Positions 1 to 8,521 are shown, counted from the stretch's first letter. The stretch: 19,696 nucleotides of DNA from Candidatus Pollutiaquabacter sp. (GCA_903854075.1 CAINVI010000012.1:1-19696); one strand, 5' to 3'. Notes: generated by a model from the letters alone, not told the origin. Numbers and translations are program-made.

Positions 1-1356
1 AGTTAAAGCGACTGATGTGCCTCCGCCGGGAGCCGGATTAGTGACATCGACGTTTACTGTACCTGCCGTGGCAATATCAGCAACAGAAATAGGTGCCGTT
101 AGGGTGGTGCTGTTCACATAGGTGGTTGTCTTGGCAACGCCGCCCCAGTTGATGACAGATGCCGGATAGAAGTTGCTACCGGTAACCGTTAAAGTAAACG
201 ATGAACCGCCGGCGGTAGCCGATGACGGGCTCAGACTTGTGGCTACAGGCAATGGATAATTAAGCGTAGTACTTGATGGGTTGCCGGTGGTAGTGGTGGT
301 ATTGTACAGGTTGCCGGTGGTAGCGAATTCGTACGCGCGGAAATAATACGTTTGTCCTGGAGAAAGATTGGTGACGGTGGCGGAATTTGTGTTTCCAACA
401 GAAATAATCTGCTCGCCACTGCCGCCGTAAGTAGCGTTGGCTGTATACGATTGACCAGAAGTAGGCGCTACGAATGAGTTGGTGGTATTGATTTTCACCA
501 GTCGACTGTCGCCGTTACCACTTACCCACGATGCGGTGACCTGGCTGCTGGTAGCGCCGGAGAAGGTAATAGACGAAGCCTGTGTAGAGGGCGCTGAAGC
601 GGAAAGGGGAACAACGGATGACCAAGAGGCTCCAACACGAATAGCATCAACAACCACTTGTGGTGAAGTGGTCGCTGAGCCCTGACGAAGTCCGACAGCA
701 CTAATAGCATCGGTTCCGTTGGTTGTGGTTATCGTTAATTCCGGTGTTCCGGCCGTTGCTTCAGTGGATGGCATACCACTTGGCACTACCCACATGGATA
801 ATGGATCCGCAGTAGTTCCTGTTACTATTGTGTGCTTTACAATAATGAAGTAGGTCGTGTTCTTGGAGAAACTGGTAGTTCCGTAAGTCGCGGTACCCGT
901 ATTACTGATTCCGAAGTTTACATTACCGCTAACAATTCGGGCAAACACTCGACCGGAAAAAGTATTCCATGCGGCTCCACCTGGACTACCTACATTAAAA
1001 AAATAGTCTCCCGTTTTTGCGGTAGCCGCATCGGTGATGTTAACCAAAAAAGAATAGTAAACCGTGCCCGTTTGCGAAGTAAATGTTTGGTTGTCGTCTT
1101 CACCGCCAAGATTGTTCACCAACGAGGCATTGCCGATGCCGCTACCGGAATGTCCGTTGTAGGTGAGGCCGCTCGTTGTTGAGATGGCGTTGGTACCACC
1201 TCCGCTATGCGCCGTCCAGCCGTTGGATGTTAATGCGCCGGTGAAATTAAAGTCCTGTGTATAGACCGCCTGTGCGCCGGCCCGCATACAGAGTAACGTC
1301 AAGATGAATAAGAACGATACGGTGATGTTCTTGGATGCAGACGTAATGTGTTTCAT
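1..1356 (-). CDS. Secreted multidomain surface protein (Fn3-like and IPT/TIG), C-terminus cut by window edge
   Basis: The reverse frame is open for 452 codons from ATG at 1356 down to base 1, with no stop, so the gene continues past the left edge. Residues 1-29 form a signal peptide (basic start, hydrophobic VSFLFILTLLCM, then AGAQA). Residues 30-245 are a Gly/Ser/Thr/Asn-rich beta-type domain ending in VVVDAIRVG, a pattern I associate with lectin-like or autotransporter-like N-terminal modules of Bacteroidota surface proteins. Residues 255-366 look like a fibronectin type III-like domain (LSPGQTYYFRAYEF). Residues 369-452 match an IPT/TIG fold (LSPSSATAGG, GSNFYPASVINWGG). The missing end would be expected to carry more repeats and a T9SS tail, which is inference. 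No enzymatic motif is visible. It reads in the same direction as the next T9SS protein but is separated by 211 bases, so it may be transcribed independently. Confidence 0.88.
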   Translation of the reverse strand, partial: MKHITSASKNITVSFLFILTLLCMRAGAQAVYTQDFNFTGALTSNGWTAHSGGGTNAISTTSGLTYNGHSGSGIGNASLVNNLGGEDDNQTFTSQTGTVYYSFLVNITDAATAKTGDYFFNVGSPGGAAWNTFSGRVFARIVSGNVNFGISNTGTATYGTTSFSKNTTYFIIVKHTIVTGTTADPLSMWVVPSGMPSTEATAGTPELTITTTNGTDAISAVGLRQGSATTSPQVVVDAIRVGASWSSVVPLSASAPSTQASSITFSGATSSQVTASWVSGNGDSRLVKINTTNSFVAPTSGQSYTANATYGGSGEQIISVGNTNSATVTNLSPGQTYYFRAYEFATTGNLYNTTTTTGNPSSTTLNYPLPVATSLSPSSATAGGSSFTLTVTGSNFYPASVINWGGVAKTTTYVNSTTLTAPISVADIATAGTVNVDVTNPAPGGGTSVALT

Positions 1357-1567
1357 GGAATTGAATGTTGAACGGTTTGGGTATTGGTAGGGTCTTATGT
1401 GTGTAATCAATTAACGAAATTCTCTATACGGGAATACCGCGCAAGATGGTACTCCGATATGAAAACAATGTTATACGAGTATTATCTCTTATTGGGTACA
1501 CTTCTCCCAATATAAAGACCCTCTAATATAGATCAAAAACAGCTGTAAATGTGGTGTTTACGCAGTT
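1357..1567. other. Intergenic region with a small inverted repeat
   Basis: This 211-base AT-rich gap separates two minus-strand surface-protein genes. It must hold the end of one transcript and probably the promoter of the next, but I see no convincing -33/-7 pair. A 7-bp inverted repeat (TATTGGG at 1490-1496, CCCAATA at 1506-1512, 9-base loop) is present without a following T-run, so it is a poor intrinsic terminator. It could be an operator or be chance. Confidence 0.35.
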
Positions 1568-4500
1568 TTATTCTTTCACCAAGCGAAAATGGTCGTTCAC
1601 GGAAACGCCGGTAATAATCACTGAATAAACTCCCTTAGAAAAATGGGTTAAATCGATCGGAAAAGTGGGGGTTTCGGCCGGGTTGAATTGGCCGGAAAAG
1701 ACGGTGCGGCCGCTCATGTCTGAAATTGTCATTGTCACGTTTTCGCGCAACATTTCGTTGACGGTGATTTCCGACCAGGAGGAGGATGGATTCGGTGACA
1801 ACGAAAACAAACTGCTCGCTTTCCGATGTAAATCGACCGCTACCGTTTCGCTGTAAGAGAACTTATCGTCAAAATCGGTTTGGCGCAAACGATAATAGGA
1901 AATGCCGGCTAAAGGAGATGCGTCAAGGAACGTATAGTATTGCTCTACCGAAGAGTTCCCGGCACCCTTGCGTGAACCGATGGCTTCAAACGACTCGCCA
2001 TCGCGACTGCGTTCAACCGTGAAATAATCGTTATTGATTTCCGTAGCGGTCACCCAGCTCACCGCCACACGGTCACCGGCAGATCGCGCATCAAAGCGCA
2101 ATAACTCTATCGGCAATGGAGAGGTAAGCGAAGACAATGTCCATGCGGTATTATTGGAAATAGGAAGTGATGTAACCGTTACCGAGGTGATAGGATAAGG
2201 CGACACTGATGCCGTTCCCATTTGTGGTAAGTTCCACGACGGATTTGGTGTTGCATTGCCATTCCAGAATTGTGCGAGAAGATTTCCCGGCACAGGATCA
2301 GAGGTGGGAAGTTCTGTACCCGAACGATTGTTATAGGTGAATGTTACGTCACAGGAAGACGATGATCCTCCGGTTGTGCCGATATACCAGAATCGGTCAA
2401 CGGTCCAGTCGCGATTGTCCGGCGTATTGTAAATCGGATTGTTCGCCAACAGGTTGGTTACTTGTGCGGGTGCTGTGGGCCACGGCAAATTGCTGGCCGG
2501 CGTTCCATAGGTGGCCACCGACAACTCGCCCGCAGCATCATTCGCCTGTTTGTTGATATAGAACGGAATCGTGTCTAGTGTACTGTTGATGCCAAACGGA
2601 ATAACATACAATCCGGTGCCAGTGCCGATTTTCCATTTCACCATAGAGGCACAGCCTCCCGTAGAATCTTCCGCAACAATGTAACGGTAATTAGAGCCGC
2701 CCGCCGTGGTTGGGCTACCAATCAACTTGATAGCCGCCGTCGATGGACTTTCCAGCGTAAGCGTATTTTTATTCAGCTGAAGAATGCCGGTCTGTATGCC
2801 GTTTCCTTGTCCAAGCGTGAGCTGATTAACGACGAAAACATCGTTGATCATTCTTACCAACGTATTTCCAGTCTTGGCAATCCATAGGTTATAAAAACGT
2901 TCACCGCTCGGACACATAATGGTTTGCACCGCTTGTGAGCCGTAGAACTTGACGGACTTCGCTGCATTTGTGGATTCATTGAAACCGGTCAAATTATAGT
3001 TGCTCCAATTTCCGCCGATGGCGATATCGGTGCCGTTGGTAAGCTGATCAAGGCTGGCAATGCCGCCAGTAATCGTAAGGTCACCACGAATAGTAAGCAC
3101 TAAGCCCGCACGAATGGTTTTTACACCAGAACCGGAAATGATCAGGTGCCAATATTGATTCTGGCTTACACTGGAAATAAAATCCTGCTGCGTCAGTACC
3201 GATTGATTGCCGGCCGCAGAATATTCCACCGTACTGCCGTTTTCAAAATTATAGCGGTTGTTAATCGTACTCCAATTGGCGGTACCTGCGGGAAATCCGG
3301 TAGTACCGGTGAGCTCCAGTTTTCCTCCCGTCTTAACGGTGAAATTCATGAAGCCCGCCGCAGGGCCGGTTGGGCTATAAACAGCACCGGCTTTTATCAC
3401 GCCTCCGTTACCAACGATGAAGTTACAGGAGTTTCCCACCGTGGCGTAACCACTAACAGCACCAATATTGGGGGCGGACAACGTAATGGTGGTACCGGAA
3501 ATGGCTGTAATACTTGCGCCGGAAGCGATATTGGTTCCGGAAATTGATTGTCCAACATACAAGCCGGCGGAAGAACTGACCGTGATGGTACTTTGTCCCA
3601 CACTTCCGGAAATAGAGGGTGCGGTGCTCGGCAAAATCGTTACGGCACCAGTGACAGCGCCTGTATTGTTGATGGAAAGTGTCACCGTTGTACCAACTAT
3701 AGCTGTAATGGTGGCATTGGGCGCAATGCCCGTTCCAACAACACGCTGTCCTACCGCCAACCCGGTGGTTTGTGAAACAGTGATTGTATTTGTGCCGGCT
3801 GTGCCGGAACCCGTGGTATACGGAATATTATTCGGGTTGTTCGAACACGCATAGATAATGCCCGGTACAATCAACGTTCCGTTCACCGTAACCGTTCCGC
3901 CTGCATCATACGCGCCCGTTCCGGAAACACCATCGATGGTGAGGTTGCCCGGCTGGGTAGGACTTCCGGCGCAATGAAGTGTATACCCGAAGTTCACCGT
4001 GACATTAAAACGACTAGATCCGGTCGTGTTGTTGTAAAGCTGGGTATTAGACACCTGATCCCAGCGCAGTGTCACATTCATTGCAACGATCAGCGAGGTG
4101 ATCAGATTGGTAGTTGCATTCTTACGGAACCTGCTGGAGGTAAACGTTCCTACACCACTGATGGTGGTAGCTACGCCGTCGAAGTTAAACGCGATGCCGT
4201 CGAACGTGGCTCCATTTCCTATTTCACCGTCACAAACAATATTGGAACCAAGTACGTTGATATAAACGTTCTGCGTGCCTTGATTGGAAAAAAGCTTGGC
4301 GCCGTTTTCTGCAGTAAGATTCGATAAATTATAGGGCCCAGGTGTTGGCAGTGTAACTGTATGTCCGGCGCTGATGAAAACACTCGCCGTTGTTGCACTC
4401 GGCCAGGTAGTCGCTACCCAGGCAGATCCATTCCACGTTTCCCAGATGGCGGAATTTGTCCATACTCCACTGGCAATGGTGCGGTAATCGTTCACGCTCT

Positions 4501-4579
4501 GCGCTCCCAGATTATTTCCGGTGGCGCTCAGCAAGAATACGCTGATGAAAACGTAAAAACGAAGGAGTGTTTTTTTCAC
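1568..4579 (-). CDS. Large T9SS-secreted surface protein with internal tandem repeat
   Basis: I chose the GTG start at 4579 (1003 residues). It places a clean signal peptide first (KKTLLRFYVFISVFLLSATG, then NNLGAQ), whereas the ATG at 4660 would put 27 unlikely residues ahead of it. A -33/-7 promoter candidate just upstream also predicts an RNA start inside that extension. The body is Gly/Thr/Asn/Ser-rich beta-sheet sequence with phrases such as DGEIGNG and GGTVTVNG, resembling beta-helix or adhesin-like proteins. Two similar units of about 58 residues lie at 259-316 and 325-382. The C-terminal 180 residues are clear: an Fn3-like module (PIELLRFDA, VSWVTATEINNDYFTVERS), then a T9SS type A sorting domain starting at FSLSPNPSSS and ending in RLVKE. 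It is therefore expected to be exported across the outer membrane and anchored or released at the cell surface. No catalytic motif was recognised; adhesion or matrix function is inference. Confidence 0.9.
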   Translation of the reverse strand: MKKTLLRFYVFISVFLLSATGNNLGAQSVNDYRTIASGVWTNSAIWETWNGSAWVATTWPSATTASVFISAGHTVTLPTPGPYNLSNLTAENGAKLFSNQGTQNVYINVLGSNIVCDGEIGNGATFDGIAFNFDGVATTISGVGTFTSSRFRKNATTNLITSLIVAMNVTLRWDQVSNTQLYNNTTGSSRFNVTVNFGYTLHCAGSPTQPGNLTIDGVSGTGAYDAGGTVTVNGTLIVPGIIYACSNNPNNIPYTTGSGTAGTNTITVSQTTGLAVGQRVVGTGIAPNATITAIVGTTVTLSINNTGAVTGAVTILPSTAPSISGSVGQSTITVSSSAGLYVGQSISGTNIASGASITAISGTTITLSAPNIGAVSGYATVGNSCNFIVGNGGVIKAGAVYSPTGPAAGFMNFTVKTGGKLELTGTTGFPAGTANWSTINNRYNFENGSTVEYSAAGNQSVLTQQDFISSVSQNQYWHLIISGSGVKTIRAGLVLTIRGDLTITGGIASLDQLTNGTDIAIGGNWSNYNLTGFNESTNAAKSVKFYGSQAVQTIMCPSGERFYNLWIAKTGNTLVRMINDVFVVNQLTLGQGNGIQTGILQLNKNTLTLESPSTAAIKLIGSPTTAGGSNYRYIVAEDSTGGCASMVKWKIGTGTGLYVIPFGINSTLDTIPFYINKQANDAAGELSVATYGTPASNLPWPTAPAQVTNLLANNPIYNTPDNRDWTVDRFWYIGTTGGSSSSCDVTFTYNNRSGTELPTSDPVPGNLLAQFWNGNATPNPSWNLPQMGTASVSPYPITSVTVTSLPISNNTAWTLSSLTSPLPIELLRFDARSAGDRVAVSWVTATEINNDYFTVERSRDGESFEAIGSRKGAGNSSVEQYYTFLDASPLAGISYYRLRQTDFDDKFSYSETVAVDLHRKASSLFSLSPNPSSSWSEITVNEMLRENVTMTISDMSGRTVFSGQFNPAETPTFPIDLTHFSKGVYSVIITGVSVNDHFRLVKE
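3434..3607 (-). repeat. Tandem protein repeat, copy 2
   Basis: This encodes the second of two similar 58-residue units in the large T9SS protein, offset by 66 codons from the first. Shared positions include TITV near the start, a central VGQ, I-x-GT-T-I/V-TLS, and an ending of GAV-x-G. The copies differ at many residues, so this is an old duplication rather than a recent one. Confidence 0.7.
3632..3805 (-). repeat. Tandem protein repeat, copy 1
   Basis: This encodes the first 58-residue unit (GTAGTNTITV through GAVTGAVTIL). An eight-residue linker rich in Ser and Pro separates it from copy 2. The pattern of beta strands around a VGQ turn suggests a small repeated beta module. I do not recognise a named family. 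Confidence 0.7.
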
Positions 4580-4629
4580 GATTATATCAGAACAATTATG
4601 TACCCATAATGGCACATTGTTCCAAGCAT

Positions 4630-4660
4630 CAAAATAACAACTTAATTGGCTGTCAGTCAA
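4630..4660 (-). promoter_or_regulatory. Bacteroidota-type promoter for the large T9SS gene
   Basis: On the minus strand, TTG (4658-4660) is followed after 20 bases by TTATTTTG (4630-4637), which matches the -7 consensus TAnnTTTG at five of its six fixed positions. The predicted RNA start, around 4622, lies downstream of the ATG at 4660 and about 43 bases before the GTG at 4579, which supports the shorter reading frame. Confidence 0.45.
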
Positions 4661-4740
4661 TTAACTTTTGGTTAAATCACCGTTTGTTAACGTCGGTGGA
4701 GTGTTAATTGTTTTTGTCATTATTAACTGTTTTTCGGTAT

Positions 4741-4800
4741 TTTAAGCCAAGCGTCTTGGCGTGGGAACAAAAAACGGGGGGTTTTAATCAAAAAAACCGC
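4741..4800 (-). terminator. Weak hairpins after the SixA-like gene
   Basis: Just after the stop of the phosphatase gene (minus strand) there is a T-rich stretch and two small inverted repeats. One is GGTTTT/AAAACC (stem 4780-4785 with 4793-4798). The other is a 6-bp GCCAAG/CTTGGC stem with a 3-base loop at 4746-4760, followed on the minus strand by TTAAAATA. Neither is a textbook terminator, but the position fits transcript ending. Confidence 0.3.
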
Positions 4801-4802
4801 TT

Positions 4803-5288
4803 TTATTGGTGCGCTTCGGGCTGAAAATACCCGTCCAAAAGAGCAGATTTTGGGCGAACGGCTGACCATTGTTCAACATCAAATGCCAGTACTGCCGCTG
4901 TACAAGGAACCATTTCGGAATGATGGCTGCCGGTTAGCTGCCATAAGAAATTTGAAATGGTAAAATTGTGCCCGAACAGATAACAACAATCGTGTTGATC
5001 GTCTATTGCCTGAACGACGTTGAAATAGTCGTCCTCGCCGGTGTTGTACAATTTTTTTTCCGGCAGTATAGAGCTTACCGGAAACGACAACTCCTGGGCG
5101 ATGATCGATGCGGTGGTCATTGTTCGCAACGACGTGCTACAGATCATCAGCGAAGGAAAAAATTGTTGTTCGCACAAAATCCCTCCAATAAACTTCGCCT
5201 CCGCAATTCCGCGCGAAGTTAACGGCCGTTCATGATCATTGCTACCGGGCGCCGCGTGCGCATGACGAATCAACACCAATCGTTTCAT
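4803..5288 (-). CDS. sixA: SixA-like phosphohistidine phosphatase (histidine phosphatase superfamily)
   Basis: This is a 161-residue protein starting at ATG 5288, directly before KRLVLIRHAHA. A longer frame to 5360 would overlap the upstream permease gene and lacks homology-like sequence. The catalytic RH dyad is Arg8-His9 in LIRHA. Other family signatures are ERPLTSRG (residues 20-27), STSLRTMTTA (51-60, with Arg55) and the second catalytic histidine in FGHNFTISNF (His107). The length matches SixA, whose E. coli member removes phosphate from the HPt domain of ArcB; the substrate here is unknown. It is cytoplasmic, with no signal peptide. It lies 31 bases after the DASS permease and is probably the last gene of a three-gene minus-strand operon. 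A broader phosphoesterase role within the same superfamily cannot be excluded. Confidence 0.85.
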   Translation of the reverse strand: MKRLVLIRHAHAAPGSNDHERPLTSRGIAEAKFIGGILCEQQFFPSLMICSTSLRTMTTASIIAQELSFPVSSILPEKKLYNTGEDDYFNVVQAIDDQHDCCYLFGHNFTISNFLWQLTGSHHSEMVPCTAAVLAFDVEQWSAVRPKSALLDGYFQPEAHQ

Positions 5289-5319
5289 GAACCTTAATAC
5301 GCGCTGCGAGGAATTTGTT

Positions 5320-7077
5320 TCAGAATTTCCAATAAAGCGGAACGAGCACCACGAGTGCAATCATCAATAAAATCGTCAATATAAATCCTGCGCGAAAAAA
5401 ATCTGAAAACCGGTAGCGACCGGGTGCATACACCAGCATACAGGAGGGTTCAAAGGGCGCCACCAGCGATACCGATGCAGATAACATCACGGCAATAGCA
5501 AACGGTTGCGGGCTTACTCCCAATGTTCGTGCGGACTCCAACGCAATGGGAAGCACTACGAGAGCAGCGGCCGCATTAGACATCGGTTGTGTCAAAAGCA
5601 CCGTCAATATGATGAATCCCGCCATGATAGCGTGTAGTCCGAAGGGTTGTAAATGTTCAATTATTCCGTTCGAAATCCAGGCCGCAGCTCCGGTGTTCAG
5701 CATCGCCACTCCCATCGCGCTCATTCCGGCGATTAGAATCAGCAAGCGGAAATCAATCATCTCATAAGCACGACTCAGGCTGACCGCTTTCGCCGCAATA
5801 ACCAGCAGTGCAGCCACCAAAAATGCAGGTGCGGACGGAAGTAAACCGGTAATAGAACAAATAATGGCGGCTAAAAACGCAAGTACCGATAGGTATCCTT
5901 TTTTCTTACGATATAACAGTGGCTTGAAGTCCTCTAGAATATGCAACTCACGGGTACGGCGGTAATAACTTATTTTTTCGGCAGCACCCTGAACCAGCAA
6001 CACGTCGCCTACTTGTAACGTGAGATGACCTATTTTTTCATACACGGATTGACTTCTGCGATTTATAGCGATAACAACTAATCCGTAGTCGTGTCGGAAC
6101 CGGGTGTCGCGTAACGTCCGATTGACCAGCAATGATTGCGGAGTGACTAACAATTCTGCTAAACGGAAATTGTCGCCCTGCAGGTCGCGTTCAATGAATG
6201 CGTCCGCGCGTATTTCTACCCCGGCAACTTCTTTCACATCCATCAGCGTGGATATATTGCCTTCCACCAACAACACATCGCCCTCACTCAACACGGAGGT
6301 GTGGTCTGGGACAAGTTGGGTCTTGTTTCGGATGATATTAAGTATGCGAAAACCCATGGTCGCCAGTCGGGAACTAAATACCGGTTGCCCGATCATCGGC
6401 GATCCCGCAGAAATAATCACCTCGCTAACATATTCACGCAAACCAAATTCCTCTGCTATGGTTTCGTTGGGATGATCGGGTAATAATTTTCCGGAGAAGA
6501 GCGATAGAAAGACTACGCCAATCAAAAATAATGAAAGACCAACAGGGGTAATATCAAATATTCCAATGGTTTGGTAGCCGTGCTTTTGTAAATATCCGCT
6601 CACCGCTAGGTTGGTAGAGGTTCCTATCAACGTACATGTGCCGCCCAGTATGGATGCATACGCCATAGGGATCAGCAACTTTGATCCACTAATTCCGGTG
6701 CGACGCGCAACCGACAATACCGGCGCAAGATAAATCGCCGTAACAGCCGTGTTATTCATGAACGATGATGTGAATCCAACTGCCGTCATCATTCGTGCAA
6801 TCGTTCCGGACGTACGTCCCTTGGCTTGTTTTAACAGTGTTGATCCCAGCAAATCAAGAATACCGGTTTCCTGAAGTGCGCCGGAGAGCACAAAAAGCGC
6901 GGCCAGCATCCACACATAATCTTCACCAAATCCGGAAAGCGCTTCCGCCGGCGTAAGTATACCTGTCAGCATCAGCACCGCCAACATACAGAGTGTAATC
7001 CAATCGACAGAGAATTTGCCGATGGAAAATAAAATAAGGGAAAACAATAATACGCCAATGACAATAGCTATATCCAT
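5320..7077 (-). CDS. SLC13/DASS-family anion permease with two RCK_C (TrkA_C) domains
   Basis: This 585-residue integral membrane protein has an N-terminal half of about five to six membrane segments (1-195), two cytosolic RCK_C domains (about 212-285 and 302-372, both with the GDVLLVxG signature), and a C-terminal membrane half (395-585). Family motifs are visible: SFMNNTAVTAIYLAPV (105-120), GTSTNLAVSGY (152-162, the sodium/substrate-site SNT signature) and TQPMSNAAAALVVLPIAL (496-513). The architecture is that of the YfbS/SLC13 permeases, which carry dicarboxylates, sulfate or similar anions; the substrate cannot be read from sequence. The RCK_C domains suggest ligand gating, which is inference. 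It sits 77 bases after the YeiH-family gene and 31 bases before the SixA-like gene, all on the minus strand. Confidence 0.92.
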   Translation of the reverse strand: MDIAIVIGVLLFSLILFSIGKFSVDWITLCMLAVLMLTGILTPAEALSGFGEDYVWMLAALFVLSGALQETGILDLLGSTLLKQAKGRTSGTIARMMTAVGFTSSFMNNTAVTAIYLAPVLSVARRTGISGSKLLIPMAYASILGGTCTLIGTSTNLAVSGYLQKHGYQTIGIFDITPVGLSLFLIGVVFLSLFSGKLLPDHPNETIAEEFGLREYVSEVIISAGSPMIGQPVFSSRLATMGFRILNIIRNKTQLVPDHTSVLSEGDVLLVEGNISTLMDVKEVAGVEIRADAFIERDLQGDNFRLAELLVTPQSLLVNRTLRDTRFRHDYGLVVIAINRRSQSVYEKIGHLTLQVGDVLLVQGAAEKISYYRRTRELHILEDFKPLLYRKKKGYLSVLAFLAAIICSITGLLPSAPAFLVAALLVIAAKAVSLSRAYEMIDFRLLILIAGMSAMGVAMLNTGAAAWISNGIIEHLQPFGLHAIMAGFIILTVLLTQPMSNAAAALVVLPIALESARTLGVSPQPFAIAVMLSASVSLVAPFEPSCMLVYAPGRYRFSDFFRAGFILTILLMIALVVLVPLYWKF

Positions 7078-7154
7078 GTCCGTATCTCAAGGAACAATAT
7101 AAAAATTTATCGGAGTACAAGACAAGACGTTCGTCAGTCTGTGAAAAGCGAGGA

Positions 7155-8102
7155 TTATCGTTCCAATAATAGGAATAACAAGGCGGCGCTCATGATTATT
7201 AACCACAAAAGAACACCGTGAAGCATAGGTCGTACCCCCACTTTACGCAATGCGTCTCGCGTGATACCGGTTCCGATAAGAAAGAGTGTAATTGAAAATC
7301 CAATCTTCGCGGCAGCAATCAATGGTACCGTAATATCTTTAGAAAAATTAAAATAGGTCGTCGCGGCGGAGGCTAAAAGAAAAAACAAAATGAACCACGG
7401 AAAGCCGGAAGCCGACGATTTTGATTTGAAAAAGCGTGCGGTAATGGCTGTCATGGGAATAATCCAAAGTGCGCGAGCCAGTTTTATGGTGGTGGCGGTC
7501 TGCAAGGCTTCATCACCATATTGAGCAGCGGCCCCCACCACAGAGGAGGTATCATGAATAGCAATCGCCGACCACACACCGAATTCATATTGGCTGAGCT
7601 GGAACCAATGGCCAATCAGCGGAAAAATAAAAAGTGCAACGGCATTAAGAATAAAAACAATACCAATCGATACCGAAATGTTTCGTTCATCCGTACGCAT
7701 AGCCTGACTGACAGCGGCTATAGCACTTCCCCCGCAAATCGCCGTTCCGACGCTAATCAGATAGCTGATGGCGGAATCCAATTTGAGCCAGCGTCCTAAT
7801 AAATAACCTAGTCCGAGGGCCAGCGAAAGTGAAAAGAGGGTGAATAGAAACCCTTCGCTCCCCGCTGTAATCACCGCGTTAAAATTCATGCCGAAACCAA
7901 GCCCAACGACGGCCGCCTGAAGCAAATACTTCGTAGTCTTTTTCACAAGAGCACCATGGGGCTGCGTGAAAAATAAACCAACAATTAGTCCCATCAACAA
8001 CGATTCGCCGGGATTACTTCGCAGGACAATCACAGCGAGTAGCAATACGTAAAACGGAAGTGGCTTCAATCGTTGCGCCAGCGCGTGTCCTTCGGTGTTC
8101 AT
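7155..8102 (-). CDS. YeiH-family putative sulfate exporter (PF03601)
   Basis: The protein has 315 residues with about nine to ten hydrophobic segments. Family hallmarks are VGLGFGMNF (66-74), GTAICGGSAIAAV (119-131), AIHDTSSVVGAAAQYG (181-196) and KLARALWIIP (207-216). This family (E. coli YeiH and relatives) is annotated as putative sulfate export; biochemical proof is thin, so the substrate is uncertain. The start is ATG 8102. A perfect TATATTTG -7 box ends only 6 bases upstream, which would give a leaderless or nearly leaderless mRNA. It is the first gene of the probable operon with the DASS permease and SixA-like phosphatase, and it diverges from the thioredoxin gene. Confidence 0.9.
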   Translation of the reverse strand: MNTEGHALAQRLKPLPFYVLLLAVIVLRSNPGESLLMGLIVGLFFTQPHGALVKKTTKYLLQAAVVGLGFGMNFNAVITAGSEGFLFTLFSLSLALGLGYLLGRWLKLDSAISYLISVGTAICGGSAIAAVSQAMRTDERNISVSIGIVFILNAVALFIFPLIGHWFQLSQYEFGVWSAIAIHDTSSVVGAAAQYGDEALQTATTIKLARALWIIPMTAITARFFKSKSSASGFPWFILFFLLASAATTYFNFSKDITVPLIAAAKIGFSITLFLIGTGITRDALRKVGVRPMLHGVLLWLIIMSAALLFLLLER

Positions 8103-8108
8103 GCGTCA

Positions 8109-8116
8109 CAAATATA
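8109..8116 (-). promoter_or_regulatory. -7 box TATATTTG in front of the YeiH-family gene
   Basis: On the minus strand this is an exact match to the Bacteroidota -7 consensus TAnnTTTG. The nearest upstream TTG is 23 bases away, slightly longer than the usual 19-21. Its closeness to the ATG at 8102 predicts transcription starting at or beside the start codon. Confidence 0.45.
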
Positions 8117-8230
8117 ACACGCCGAAGAGCCCGTATAGACAAGCAACACATAATTATTTCGGGGAGGATTCCCAACTTAGTGCCTCAGATTACTGTACCT
8201 TGTTGCGGTAAACGCAATACCTGTTCAACC

Positions 8231-8521
8231 ATGCGAAATTTTCGCTTACTGGATTTTTATGCGACCTGGTGTGAGCCCTGTAAATGGTCTGCGCCTATCG
8301 TCGAGGAGGTAATGGCACACTTCAAGGATGTGATCGCGCTGGAAAAAATCGATATTGATCAGGATGCTGAGTCAGTCAATCGCTATAACATTCGTAGTGT
8401 GCCTACTTTTGTATTGTTAGAAAACGAAAAAGAAATCTGGAGGATGAACGGGTTTGACCGCGCCTCCGCCATGATAACTGCCATTAACGGTGTAATCGAT
8501 CGGCCCCATGAGCAACACTAA
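8231..8521 (+). CDS. Thioredoxin-fold protein with WCEPC active site
   Basis: This 96-residue protein starts at ATG 8231; the longer frame to 8060 overlaps the divergent YeiH gene and encodes non-family sequence. The thioredoxin signature is clear: LDFYATWCEPCKW (7-19), with the redox pair Cys14/Cys17 and Glu rather than the common Gly after the first Cys. KIDIDQD and the cis-proline loop RSVPTF follow. There is no signal peptide or lipobox, so it should be cytoplasmic, reducing disulfides in partner proteins. It is slightly shorter than the usual 105 residues because the first beta strand is missing or trimmed. Its last 14 bases overlap the start of the next gene, so the two are translationally coupled. 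A possible -7-like TACCTTG lies at 8196-8202, without a good -33. Confidence 0.88.
   Translation: MRNFRLLDFYATWCEPCKWSAPIVEEVMAHFKDVIALEKIDIDQDAESVNRYNIRSVPTFVLLENEKEIWRMNGFDRASAMITAINGVIDRPHEQH

Noticed and set aside
479..1182. Plus-strand open frames of 68 and 116 residues over the left-edge surface gene
   Set aside because: They lie antisense to a long, well-formed reverse frame with a signal peptide and recognisable domains; their own sequences have no family-like features.
1539..1546. ACAGCTGT palindrome downstream of the large T9SS gene
   Set aside because: An 8-base palindrome is expected by chance at this window size and has no partner copies nearby.
3146..3854. Several plus-strand frames of 75-133 residues opposite the tandem repeat
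   Set aside because: They arise from the biased Thr/Gly/Val codons of the repeat read in reverse; no start context or recognised domain.
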